Positions 1-9,050 of a stretch of DNA of 64,000 nt are shown piece by piece. Location: assembly GCA_023055505.1 (NCBI GenBank), contig JALIRH010000049.1:124001-188000 (forward strand), given 5' to 3'. The translations under genes and the position numbers were made by a program. Positions within the stretch are counted from its first letter, which is position 1. The number at the start of each line of letters is the position of its first letter. The notes below the pieces were generated by a model. It searched no databases, had not been told where the DNA came from, and was given only the letters and a program-made list of their open reading frames with translations. The DNA is from Callipepla californica brunnescens. Its lineage: Eukaryota; Chordata; Aves; Galliformes; Odontophoridae.

Positions 1-595
1 CCGCGGCTAAGCGCGGTTCGAGCATCAAACTCTCGGCCGCATTTTCTCTGCTTCTTAAAGGGGGCTATTCCGATGCTCCGGTGACAAGGTTTTCTGGGGA
101 ACAGTTAGAAGCGGTGGAATCACACACACCTTTGGGAGAGGAACCAGCTTTCCGTACTTAACGTCTCTCCATTGCTTCCATAGTTCTGAAAAACATACCT
201 TTTTGAGAGAGAATGAGAAAGATCCGCCGGTATTGTAAGAAAATTGAAGTGAATGTGTTAGATTGAGGAAGTAAAAAGGATAACAGCACTGGTCAGAGAA
301 AAGAATGAAAACGTGCTCGTAGATGAATGAACGATTCAGACGTACGTTGCATACAGTAACAGAGCAGAATAAGAATTAAAACTTTCACTCCTATTAAAAC
401 TGGGATCCAGCACACATTCTCTTCCAACTCCAGAAACCGAGTCACTTTCACGTGTAAACCGCGAATTGTTGGAGTAGGACCGCTACCGGCTGATTTTTGA
501 AAAGCCGCGATTCAGTGCACTGCTGCCGCCTGACTGGCGTCTTTCTTCAGCGGCAAAAGCAGCAGTAGCCGCGATTGATGAGATTCGAGCGGAAT
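1..595. repeat. 590-bp satellite, monomer 1 (subtype A)
   Basis: First monomer of the left-hand tandem satellite. It begins with the subtype A signature CCGCGGCTAAGCGCGG and continues through landmarks shared by every monomer: GAATCACACAC near 117, an AGATGAATGAACGAT segment near 321, CAGAGTCACTTTCACG-like sequence near 438, and a CTTTCTTCAGCGGCAAAAGC box near 541. CpG is present throughout, unlike the telomere-like DNA to the right. The phase was set arbitrarily at the CCGCGG box; the repeat probably continues to the left of the window. No convincing coding frame. Confidence 0.9.
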
Positions 596-1185
596 CCGAG
601 GTTCTGAGCGGTTCGAATATTAACACTCTGCCGGTTTGCTCTGCTTGTTAAAGAAGGCTTTTGCAACGCTCCGATGATAGTGTTTTTGGGGAACACTTAA
701 AAGAGGTGGAATCAAACATACATTTGGTAGAAGAAAAAGTTTAACGTACTTAACGCTACTATTTGACTTTTTAGCTCTGAATACCATACCGTTCCAAAAG
801 AAAAAGGGAATGAATTGTTTGTTTGGCAAGAAAAACTTGTGTGACGATATTAAAAAGAAGTAGGAAAAGGAATAACAAGACTGGTCAGAGAAAAGAATGA
901 AAACGTGCTCGTAGATGAATGAACGATGCAGACGTACGTTGCATTCAGTAGTAGAGCAGAATGAGAATCAAAACTTTCCCTCCCACTAACATTGGGATGC
1001 AACATACATACACTTACAACTCCTGAAACGGAGTCACTTTCACGTGTAAACCGCGATTTGTTGGAGAAGAACCGCTACCGGCTGATTATTGATGCCGCGA
1101 TTCAGTGCACGGCAGCAGGCTGACTGGCGTCTTTCTTCAGCGGCAAGAGCAGCAGGAGCCGCGACTGGTGCGATTGAATCGGAAT
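596..1185. repeat. 590-bp satellite, monomer 2 (subtype B)
   Basis: Second monomer. Subtype B differs from A at the start (GGTTCTGAGCGGTTCGAATA instead of the CCGCGGCTAAGCGCGG box) and in the segment near 700-830, which carries an 'AACATACATTTGGTAGAAG' form. The second half (from about 900) is shared closely with subtype A. Length 590 bp. Confidence 0.9.
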
Positions 1186-1780
1186 CCGCGGCTAAGCGCG
1201 GTTCGAGCATCAAACTCTCGGCCGCTTTGCTCTGCTTCTTAAAGGGGGCTATTCCGATTTTCCGGTGACAAGGTTTTCTGGGGATCCCTTAGAAGCGGTG
1301 GAATCACACACGCCTTTGGGAGAGGAACCAGCTTTCCGTACTTAACGCCTCTCCATTGCTTCCATAGTTCTGAAAAACATACCTTTTTGAGAGAGAATGA
1401 GAAAGATCCGCGGGTATTGTAAGAAACTTGAAGTGAATGTGTTAGATTGAGGAAGTAAAAAGGACAACAGCACTGGTCAGAGAAAAGAAGGAAAACGTGC
1501 TCGCAGATGAATGAACGATGCAGACATACGTTGCATTCAGTAGCAGAGCAGAATGAGAATCAAAACTTTCCTTCCCAGTAACAATGGGATCCAGCATACA
1601 TTCTCTTCCAACTCCTGAAACCGAGTCACTTTCACATGTAAACCGCGTATTGTTGGAGTAGGACCGATAACCGGCTGATTTTTGAAAAGCCGCGATTCAG
1701 TGCACTGCTGCTGTCTGGCTGGCGTCTTTCTTCAGCGGCAAAAGCAGCAGTAGCCGCGATTGATGCGATTCGAGCCTGAT
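1186..1780. repeat. 590-bp satellite, monomer 3 (subtype A)
   Basis: Near-copy of monomer 1, also 595 bp, differing by scattered substitutions. The A-B-A-B alternation up to about 2,364 means the working unit of homogenisation here is the dimer of about 1.18 kb. Confidence 0.9.
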
Positions 1781-2364
1781 ACGCGGTTCTTCGCGGTTCG
1801 AACATTAACACTCTGCCGGTTTGCTTTGCTTGTTAAAAGTGGCTTTTGCAACGCTCCGCTGACAGTGTTTTTGGGGAACACTTCGAAGAGGTGGAATCAA
1901 ACATAGATTGGGTAGAAGAAACAGCTTGACGTACTTAACGCTTCTATTTCACTTCCTCAGCTCTGAATATCATACCGTTGCAAATGACAATCTGAGTTGT
2001 CCGTTTGATTGGCAAGAAAAACTTGTGTGACTAGAGGTGCTAAAAAAGGTAACAAGACTGCTCAGAGAAAAGAATGAAAACTTGCTCGTAGATGAATGAA
2101 TGATGCAGGCATACGTTGCATTCAGTAGCAGTGCAGAATGAGAATCAAAACTTTCCCTCTCACTAACACTGGGATCAGGCATCCATTCACTTACAACTCC
2201 TGAAACCGAGTCACTTTCACGTGTAAACCGCGATTTGTTGGAGTAGGAACGCTACCGGCTGATTATTGAAAAGCCGCGATTCAGTGCACTTTTACCGGCT
2301 GACTGGCGTCTTTCTTCAGCGGCAAAAGCAGCAGGAGCCGCGATTGATGCGAGTGAATGGGAAT
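1781..2364. repeat. 590-bp satellite, monomer 4 (subtype B)
   Basis: Subtype B, 584 bp, opening with ACGCGGTTCTTCGCGGTTCG. It has small internal losses relative to monomer 2, for example around 2,030-2,045. Confidence 0.88.
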
Positions 2365-2955
2365 CCGCGGCTAAGCGCGGTTCGAGCATCAAACTCTCGG
2401 CCGCTTTGCACTGCTTCTTAAATGGGGCTATTCCGATGCTCCGGTGACAAGGTTTTATGGGGAACATTTAGAAGCTGTAGAATCACACATACCATTGGGA
2501 GAATTAAATTTTCGTACTTAACTCCTCTCCATTGCTTCCATAGTTCTGAAAAACATACCTTTTTGAGAGAAAATGAGAACGATCCATGTGTATTGTAAGA
2601 AAATTCAAGTGAATGTCGTAGATTGTGGAAGTAAAAACGATACCAACACTGGTAGGAGAAAAGAATGAAAACGTGCTCGCAGATGAATGAATGATGCAGA
2701 CATACGTTGCATTCAGTAGCAGAGCAGAATGAGAATCAAAACTTTCCCTCCTCTTGACACTGGGATCCAGCACACATTCTCTTACAACTCCAGAAACGGC
2801 GTCACTTTCAGGTTTAAACCGCGATTTGCTGGATTAGGACCGCTACCGGCTGATTTTTGAAAAGCCGCGATTCAGTGCACTGCTGCTGTCTGGCTGGCGT
2901 CTTTCTTCAGCGGCAAGAGCAGCAGGAGCCGCGATTGATGCGATTGAATGGGAAT
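2365..2955. repeat. 590-bp satellite, monomer 5 (subtype A)
   Basis: Subtype A, 591 bp. The A-B alternation breaks here, because the next monomer is also A. An AATTAAATTTTCG stretch near 2,500 replaces the GAGGAACCAGCTTTCCG of monomers 1 and 3. Confidence 0.88.
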
Positions 2956-3303
2956 CCGCGGCTAAGCGCGGTTCGAGCATCAAACTCTCGGCCGCTTTGC
3001 TCTGCTTCTTAAAGGGAGCCATTACGAAGCTCCGTTAACAAGGTTTTATGAGGAACATTTAGAAGCGGTAGAATCACACACGAGAATCAAATCTTTCCCT
3101 CCCACTAAGTTTGGGATCCAGCATGCATTCTCTTACAACTCCTGAAACGGAGTCACTTTCACGTGTTAGACGCGATTGGATGAAATTTGACCGCAACCGG
3201 CAATTATTGATGCCGCTATTCAGTGCACGTCTGTCGTTTTATTGGCGTCTTTCTTCAGCGGCAAAAGCAGCAATAGCCGCGATTGATGCGATTCGAGCCT
3301 GAT
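2956..3303. repeat. 590-bp satellite, monomer 6 (subtype A, internally deleted)
   Basis: Only about 348 bp long. The sequence runs normally from the CCGCGG box to GAATCACACAC (3071-3081) and then jumps directly to GAGAATCAAA, which in full monomers lies about 245 bp further on. A single internal deletion with its junction at about 3081-3082 explains this. The two sides carry only a short CA-rich or GA overlap. Confidence 0.85.
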
Positions 3304-3896
3304 ACGCAGTTCTTCTCGTTTCAAATAGAAAGCTCGCAGCCGTTTTGCTCTGCTTTTTAGAGAAGGCTTTTGCAATGCTTCGATGACAGTGTTTTTGGGG
3401 AACATTTCGAAGCGGTTGAATCACACAATGCATTTGGTAGAAAAAACAGCTTGACGTATTCAACGCTACTATTTGACTTCTTTAGCTCTGAATATCATAC
3501 CGTTCCAAATGAACATCGGAATGATCCGTTTCTTCGACATAAAAACTGGTGTGTCGGTATTATCTAGAGGTACTAAAAAGGAGAAGAACACTGCTCAGAG
3601 AAAAAGAATGAAAACGTGCTCGCAGATGAATGAATGATGCAGACATACGTTGTATACAGTTGCAGAGCAGAATGAGAATCCAAACTTACCCTCCCATTAA
3701 TATTAGGATTCAGCTTCCATTCACTTCCAACTCCTGAAACGGAGTCACTTTCACATGGAAACCGCGATTTGCTTGATTAGGACCTCTGCCGGCTGATTCT
3801 TGAAGCCGCTATTCATTGCACGGCACCTTGATGACGCTCGTCTTTCTTCAGCGGCCAAAGCCGCAGGAGCCGCGATTGATGCCATAGAATCGGAAT
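3304..3896. repeat. 590-bp satellite, monomer 7 (diverged subtype B)
   Basis: 593 bp, opening ACGCAGTTCTTCTCG. It is visibly more diverged from monomers 2 and 4 than they are from each other, as expected for a copy near the edge of a tandem array where homogenisation is weak. Confidence 0.85.
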
Positions 3897-4036
3897 TCGC
3901 AGATCAGCGCCATTCGAACAGAAAGCTCGCTGCTGGTGTGATCTACTTGGTAAAGGGGGCTTTTGCGGTGCTCTGATTATACGGTTTCTTGCTGAACATT
4001 TCGAAGCAGTGGAATCACACCTGATTTGTCTACAGG
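3897..4036. repeat. 590-bp satellite, monomer 8 (truncated, most diverged)
   Basis: Only the first 140 bp or so of a monomer are recognisable: a TCGCAGATCAGCGCC start, TTTTGCGGTGCTC near 3960, and GAATCACACCTGATTTG near 4011. The match then fades around TCTACAGGAGAAATGACACC (about 4029-4048), where telomere-like sequence takes over. The exact edge is uncertain by about 20 bp. Confidence 0.75.
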
Positions 4037-4492
4037 AGAAATGACACCTAAGACTATTGCTAACCCGAAACCTAATCCAAGCTGCAACCTTTACCCTATC
4101 CACAATCTTTGCCCTAACTCACAACCTAACCCTCAACCTCAACCTAACCAGAACCCTAAGCCTTACTTGAAATGCTAAACCTAACCCTAACCCTAACCTC
4201 AAACCTAGCACTAACCCTACTCCCAACCAAAACCACAACTCTAATCCTAAACCTAAAGCTAACTCTAAATCTAAAGCTAAGCCTAATACTTACCCTTGAC
4301 CCAAATCGTCTCCATAAGAATCACTGGAGCTATTACCCGAATCCTAACTCTACCTTCAAGTTATCCCTAACTCTGATCCTAAACCAAAACCCAAATTGAA
4401 GCCCAACCCTAAAACTTGAACAAAGCATCAGATTACCACAACCCTCACCTAACAGGAAACCAAAACCAAAACCTAGCCCTAAAACTAACCCC
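4037..4492. repeat. C-rich telomere-like flank left of the macrosatellite
   Basis: Degenerate CCCTAA-type DNA that is not part of the tandem unit. Immediately left of 4493 the sequence is C-rich (AAAACCTAGCCCTAAAACTA), whereas at every later unit boundary the 190-bp spacer sits in this place. The flank contains one copy of the A landmark (GCATCAGATTACCACA, about 4425-4440), so the A-B module that unit 1 enters part-way through is intact only here. It also holds a run of CTAACCCTAACCCTAACC near 4176-4200. Confidence 0.8.
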
Positions 4493-4563
4493 AAACCCAA
4501 TCCAAACCCCAAACCTACTCCTATTCCTAAACCTTATCTTAACCCTAAACCAAACCCAAACCC

Positions 4564-4600
4564 AAGGCCCTCCCCTTCTCTCAGCCTAACACTCAAACTA
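4564..4600 (+). repeat. B landmark, C arm of unit 1 (first copy)
   Basis: AAGGCCCTCCCCTTCTCTC followed by AGCCTAACACTCAAAC. It is one of four B landmarks in the C arm, and the A landmark that belongs to it (4425) lies outside the array. Equivalent copies occur about 70 bp into every unit, for example 9312 in unit 2. Confidence 0.75.
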
Positions 4601-4652
4601 ACCTAAACCCGAAACTAACCCTACATTTATCCTAATCTTATCCATATTCTAA

Positions 4653-4672
4653 GGCCTAACCCTACTCTGACC
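4653..4672 (+). repeat. C landmark, C arm of unit 1
   Basis: GGCCTAACCCTACTCTGACC. Its exact reverse complement is found once in the G arm (8785-8804). Only the middle resembles the telomere hexamer, so a 20-nt perfect match is unlikely to be chance. Confidence 0.75.
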
Positions 4673-4988
4673 AGAAAGCTCATGTTGTCTAAAATCTACC
4701 CCTTACCTAAAACCTAAATCGACAAAAAAACCTAACCCGAAACCTCAACCTAACTCTTCTCCTAACTAGAACACCAGCACTTCACCTTACCCTAACTGGA
4801 AACCTAGGACTAAATCCTTACCTTGTGCAGAACCCTATTCCTAACCCAAACCAGAATTCTAACCTCTACCCTAACCAAAACCCTTCCCCTAAACCTAAAC
4901 CTAATGCTACCCTCAACCAAACCCTAGCCCTAAATCCTACCCTAAAACCAACACCACGTTTAAGCTCAAACCTCAAGCCTCAAAGAAA

Positions 4989-5150
4989 GCATCAGATTAC
5001 CGCAGATCTCACCTAACACTAACCCCAATCCAATCCCTGCTACTAACCCCAAACCCAATCCAAACACCAAAACTATTCCTATTCCTAAACCTAACACTAA
5101 GCCAGAACCAAACCCAAGGCCTACCCCTTCTCTCAGCCTGACACTCAAAC
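4989..5150 (+). repeat. A-B module, copy 2
   Basis: A landmark GCATCAGATTACCGCAG at 4989, then the B landmark from 5113 to 5150 (CCCAAGGCCTACCCCTTC, then TCTCAGCCTGACACTCAAAC). A-to-B distance is about 127 bp. Confidence 0.75.
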
Positions 5151-5618
5151 TAACCTAGACCTGAACGCAACGCTAAATCAAATACTAAAACTCACCCTTA
5201 GCCAAGGCCCTTTTAGGACCCTTCCCTGGTCCTAAAACTAAAGAGAACCCTACCCCTTCCACTAAACCTTCATCTACATCCCTAACCCTTACCCTAAACC
5301 TAAATCTACACCAAAACCTAACCCTAACCCTAACATGTCTTCTAACTGTAAAACTAACGCTTCACCTAACCCGAACTGAAACCCCAGGACTAAACCTTAC
5401 CTAACACCTAGCTATATTCCTAACCCTATCCTGAAACCTAACGTTAACCCTAACCCTAAAAACAACTTGGAACCAAACCCTAACCCTAACCTAACCCTTA
5501 TCAGAACCCTAAATCTAACCCTAACCGTTACCTCAATTGAACTCCAATTCTTCCTGAAATCTAAATGGGACCTTCAAACCAACCCCAGATGGAAGCCCAA
5601 CCCTAAACCTAACACAAA

Positions 5619-5755
5619 GCATTAGATTACCACAGCCATCACCTAACTCTAACCCCAGCCTTAACGCTAATACTATCCCAAACACTATTCCAATTCCTAA
5701 ACCCAACACAAACCCAAAAACACAAAGCCTACAATTCTCACAGCCTAACACTGAA
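5619..5755 (+). repeat. A-B module, copy 3
   Basis: A landmark GCATTAGATTACCACAGCC at 5619 and a diverged B landmark AAAGCCTACAATTCTCACAG at 5723. A-to-B distance is about 105 bp. Confidence 0.72.
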
Positions 5756-5885
5756 AGGAAACCTAAATCTTACCCTAACTCTAAAACTAATCCAAAGCAT
5801 GACCACAATTTAAACTCTAAATCTACCTTCAAACTAAAGCTGACCCTAACACCAACCTCAAGCCCAACCCTAAGCCTAACACAAA

Positions 5886-6048
5886 GCATTAGATTACCAC
5901 AACGCTCACCTAACTTCTAACCCCCACCCTAACACTAATACTAAAGCAATCAGATTCCAAATACTAACCCAATTCCTATTCTGAAACCCAAAACTATTCC
6001 AAAAACAAACCCAAGGCCTAACCTTTCTCTCACCCTAACAATCAAAGA
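5886..6048 (+). repeat. A-B module, copy 4
   Basis: A landmark GCATTAGATTACCACAACGC at 5886, B landmark AAGGCCTAACCTTTCTCTCA at 6013. It lies 267 bp from copy 3, with similar sequence between, so these two are a local tandem duplication. Confidence 0.75.
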
Positions 6049-6125
6049 AAACCTATTCCTAAACCTAATCCTAAATCTAGTCCTAACCCTAACCCTCACC
6101 CTTAATCTAACCCCAACCCCCACCC

Positions 6126-6240
6126 AGAAGCTAACACTTAGCATTGTACAATACCTAAACGTACCCCTAATCCTTATCACTAAACTTAAAAGGAACCTGA
6201 AACATAGTGCTAAATCCGAACCCTAACCCTGAAGACTAAC
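6126..6240 (+). repeat. GTACAA-containing direct repeat, first copy
   Basis: AGAAGCTAACACTTAGCATT followed by GTACAATACCTAAACGTACC, then AAAAGGAACC. It has little telomere character and a partner 1,189 bp downstream at 7315, so a segment flanking the core was duplicated. Confidence 0.75.
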
Positions 6241-6294
6241 GCTAACAATGAACCAATTCCTATACCTTTTCCTTCCTCCAAATTGATTCCTAGC

Positions 6295-6759
6295 ACTAAC
6301 CCTAACCCTACATTAACCCTATCCTAACCCTAACCCTAACCCTAGCCCTAAACTACATTAACCCTAACACTAACCCTAACACTAACCCTAGCCTTAACCT
6401 AACTCTAACCCTAACCCTAACCCTAAACCTAATGCTAACCCTTACCCTACCCTAACCCTAACCCTACCATACCCTAACCCTAACCTACCCTAACCCTAAC
6501 CCTAACCCTAACCCTAACCCTAACCCTAACCCTAACCCTAACCCTAACCCTAACAATAAATTTAACCTTAACCCTAACCCTAACCCTAACCCTACCCTAA
6601 CCCTAACCCTAACCCTAACCCTAACCCTAACCCTAACCCTACCCTAACACTAACCCTAACCCTAACCCTAACCCTAACCCTTACCCTAACCCTAGCCTAA
6701 CCCAAACCCTAACCCTACCCTAACCCTAACCCTAACCCTAACCCTAACCCTAACCCTAC
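6295..6759. repeat. Hexamer core, unit 1 (465 bp, short class)
   Basis: Densest CCCTAA tract of the unit. It contains an unbroken run at about 6487-6554 (11 hexamers) followed by an AATAAATTTAACC interruption. It was delimited between the conserved CCTAGC at 6289-6294 and CTACTTTA at 6757-6764. Confidence 0.9.
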
Positions 6760-6840
6760 TTTAACCTAACCCTAATCCTAACACTAACTCTAACTTTATT
6801 CCTTACCCTAACACTAATCCAATCCCGAACCGTAACCCTA

Positions 6841-6985
6841 ATCCTAGCCCTAACTCTAACTTTATTCGTAACCCTACCCCTAATCCAAACATTAACCCTT
6901 ACCCTAATCAAACCCTATCCCTATTCCTAACCCTTACCCTAACCGTATCACAATCCCTATCCTAACTCTTACCATAACCCAAACC
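6841..6985 (+). repeat. 258-bp internal repeat, first copy
   Basis: Block from ATCCTAGCCCTAACTCTAAC through ATCCTAACTCTTACCATAAC. It recurs at 7099 with a few substitutions. A shorter relative begins at 6774 (ATCCTAACACTAACTCTAAC), and the cassettes in medium and long cores (TTCCTAACCCTTACC...ATCACAATCCC) belong to the same family. Confidence 0.75.
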
Positions 6986-7098
6986 CTAACCTAACCCTAA
7001 CCCTAACCCTAACCCTATCCCTAACCCCTACCCTAACCCTAACCCTACCCTAACCTTAACTCTACCCTAACCGTATCCCTACCCTAACCCTAACCCTA

Positions 7099-7239
7099 AT
7101 CCTAGCCCTTACTCTAACTTTATTCCTAACCCTACCCCTGATCCAAACACTAACCCTAACCTTAACGTAACCCTAACCCTATTCCTAACCCTTACCCTAA
7201 CTGTATCCCATTCCCTATCCTAACTCTTACCATAACCCT
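7099..7239 (+). repeat. 258-bp internal repeat, second copy
   Basis: Differs from the first by CCCATTCCC in place of CACAATCCC and by GATCCAAACACTAACCC in place of AATCCAAACATTAACCC. Present in every unit. Confidence 0.75.
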
Positions 7240-7314
7240 AACCCTGATGCTAATGCTAACCCTAACCCTGAATCTAACCCTTACCCTAACCCTATCCCTT
7301 ACCCAGAAGCTAAC

Positions 7315-7410
7315 ACTTAGCGTTGTACAATACCTAACCGTACCCTAACCCTATCCCTAAACCTAAAAGGAACCCAAACTCTAACCCTAAATCTGTCCCT
7401 GAGCCTAACC
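7315..7410 (+). repeat. GTACAA-containing direct repeat, second copy
   Basis: AGAAGCTAACACTTAGCGTT followed by GTACAATACCTAACCGTACC, then AAAAGGAACCCAAAC. It is kept in all twelve units, and the pair brackets the hexamer core and the 258-bp repeats. Confidence 0.75.
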
Positions 7411-7551
7411 TTCAACCTTACCCTAACCTTAACCCTAACCCTGTTCCATTCTCTAAACATATCTGTAAGCATTACCTTCATCCTAACTCGAACTCTACCC
7501 TAACCCTATCCCTTTGACCCCAACACAAAACCCAGATTGAGCCTGACCCTA

Positions 7552-7559
7552 ACCTAGGT
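7552..7559. other. Strand-switch palindrome ACCTAGGT (unit 1)
   Basis: The telomere-like repeat changes from C-rich to G-rich on the + strand within a few bases, at an 8-bp perfect palindrome. To the left, GAGCCTGACCCTA; to the right, AGCATAAAGTGTATGTAGGG. The same junction occurs at 12298, 17511, 22303, 27111, 32349, 37139, 41935, 47167, 51968, 57208 and 62003. The only variation seen next to it is CATAAAG versus CATCAAG. Confidence 0.85.
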
Positions 7560-8109
7560 AGCATAAAGTGTATGTAGGGTGAATTTGAGTTTTAGGGTCA
7601 AAGTTAAATTGTTAGTTTTAGGGTTAGGGTGAAGGATTGCTTTAGTTCTAGTATTAGGGTGTTTGGGGTTAGGGTTAGGGTAAGGATTTTGGAGTGGATT
7701 AGGTTTAGGGTCAGGTTTGGGGGAGTTTTGGGGTTAGGGTTAGATTTAGGATTAGGGTTAGCAAAAAAGTTGTTTTAGTTTTAGTTTAGGTTAGTGCTAG
7801 GATTAGGTTGAGTGTTCTTGTGAAGTTTAGGTTTAGGGTTAGGTTTAGGTTTAGATTGAGGTTTAGGGTAAGGAGTAGGGTTCATTTGACTTTTAGGGTC
7901 AGAGTAGAGTTAAGTCGTGTTAGGGTTAAGGTTAAGAACAGGATTCAGATTCCAATTAGGTTTTGGGTTCCTACTAGGGATAGGCCTCAAATTAGTGTTA
8001 AGGTTAGGGTTAGGGTTAGGTATAGGGAAAGGGTTAGTGTTAAGGCCAGGGCAAGTGTATGGTTTAGGGTAAAGATTGGATTTAGGGTTAGGTTTAGATG
8101 TAGGTTTGG

Positions 8110-8374
8110 TTTGATCGTTAGGGTGTGAGAAGGCACCGGCCTTGGATTTCATTTGGAGATTGGGTAAGGTTTAGGAATAGGAATAACATTGGTGTTTAAA
8201 AGATGATTAGTGTTAGTATTAGGGATAGGGTTACGGTTAGAGTTTAGTTAGGGTTGTTAGTTTTAGAGTGAGGGATAGGGGTATGGTTTGGTCTAGTACT
8301 TGGGTTAGGGTTTGGGATAGTCATAGCATTAGTGTTAGGGGTAGGGTTCCGTTAGGGTTGTGGTAATCTGATGC
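8110..8374 (-). repeat. Inverted A-B module in G arm
   Basis: On the minus strand this reads A (GCATCAGATTACCACAACCC, from 8373 downward) then B (CAAGGCCGGTGCCTTCTCAC, around 8146-8112), the same order as in the C arm. The A part matches the copy at 4425 perfectly for 20 nt. The neighbouring CTCAAGCC and CTGACCCT words seen before A copies in the C arm are also present in inverted form (8385-8435). Confidence 0.75.
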
Positions 8375-8708
8375 TAGGTGTCGGGATTAGGGTTGTGCTT
8401 AAATGTGGGTTTGGCTTGAGGGTCAGAGTTAGGGTTAGGGTAGAGTTAGAATTAGGGTAAGAGTTAGGATTAGGTTTAGGATTAGGATAAAGATTAGGTT
8501 AGGATTAGTGTTGGCTTTAGGGTTGTGTCTGGGAGAAGGGTTAGTGTTAGGGATAGACTTAGGGTAAGAGTAAGTGTTAGGAATAGGCATAGGTTTTGGG
8601 AAAGTTTCAGAGTTTGGACTGGATTTATGATTAGGGTTAGGGACAAAGATTTTTTGAGATTTATGATTAGATTTAGGGAGAAAAGTAGGCTGACTTGTGG
8701 TGTTAGCA

Positions 8709-8738
8709 GTAGGTTTAGGTTTAGGTTTAGGTTTAGGA
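8709..8738 (+). repeat. TTTAGG variant run in G arm
   Basis: A short run of TTTAGG hexamers (AGGTTTAGGTTTAGGTTTAG and onward), a variant of TTAGGG, conserved in the same place in each unit. Confidence 0.7.
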
Positions 8739-8784
8739 TTCCATTTGTATTTCTTGATCGAGGTTGGGTTAGTTGGAGTGTAAA

Positions 8785-8804
8785 GGTCAGAGTAGGGTTA
8801 GGCC
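8785..8804 (-). repeat. Inverted C landmark in G arm
   Basis: GGTCAGAGTAGGGTTAGGCC, the exact reverse complement of 4653-4672. Confidence 0.75.
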
Positions 8805-8998
8805 TTGGGATAGGGTTAAGGTTTGGAATAGGATTAGGATTCAAATGATGTTACGGGTTGGTGTTAGGGTTAGGGAAAGGTTAGGATCAGGGTTGAGGTC
8901 AGGGTTAGGTATAGGAAAAGGGTTAGTGTTAGGGCTAGGGCAATTGGAAGGGTTAGGCTTAGGCTTAGATATTAGGGTTAGGTTTAGGCGGAGGTTTG

Positions 8999-9036
8999 GT
9001 TCGAGTGTCAGGGTGAGAGAAGGGGTAGGCCTGGGG
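8999..9036 (-). repeat. Inverted B landmark in G arm, beside spacer
   Basis: Matches the reverse complement of 5113-5150 at 35 of 38 positions by hand alignment. Together with the B copy at about 9309-9346 in unit 2 it forms inverted repeats around the spacer. Confidence 0.78.
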
Positions 9037-9050
9037 TTTGGTTTTGGGTT

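Noticed and set aside
3111..3463. Short frames of 60-75 codons on both strands of the 590-bp satellite
   Set aside because: They overlap in several frames, differ in extent among monomers, and are broken by frameshifts between copies; a tandem satellite is the better explanation.
6295..6759. A true chromosome end in the window
   Set aside because: The CCCTAA tracts are interrupted, lie inside a unit and are followed by more units; nothing ends here. They are interstitial in this sequence.
7808..8128. Open frame of 106 codons rich in Arg, Val and Phe, kept in all twelve units (and partner frames rich in Asn-Pro or Leu-Gly on either strand)
   Set aside because: The peptide is what degenerate TTAGGG hexamers encode in this frame, it starts at TTG rather than ATG, and it overlaps other frames of the same kind on the opposite strand. 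Conservation follows from copy identity, not coding constraint.
8494..8844. 116-codon minus-strand frame, the longest in the window
   Set aside because: Low-complexity Asn/Leu/Pro/Thr composition from CCCTAA variants, overlapped by a 107-codon plus-strand frame over nearly the same bases. No domain or codon signal.
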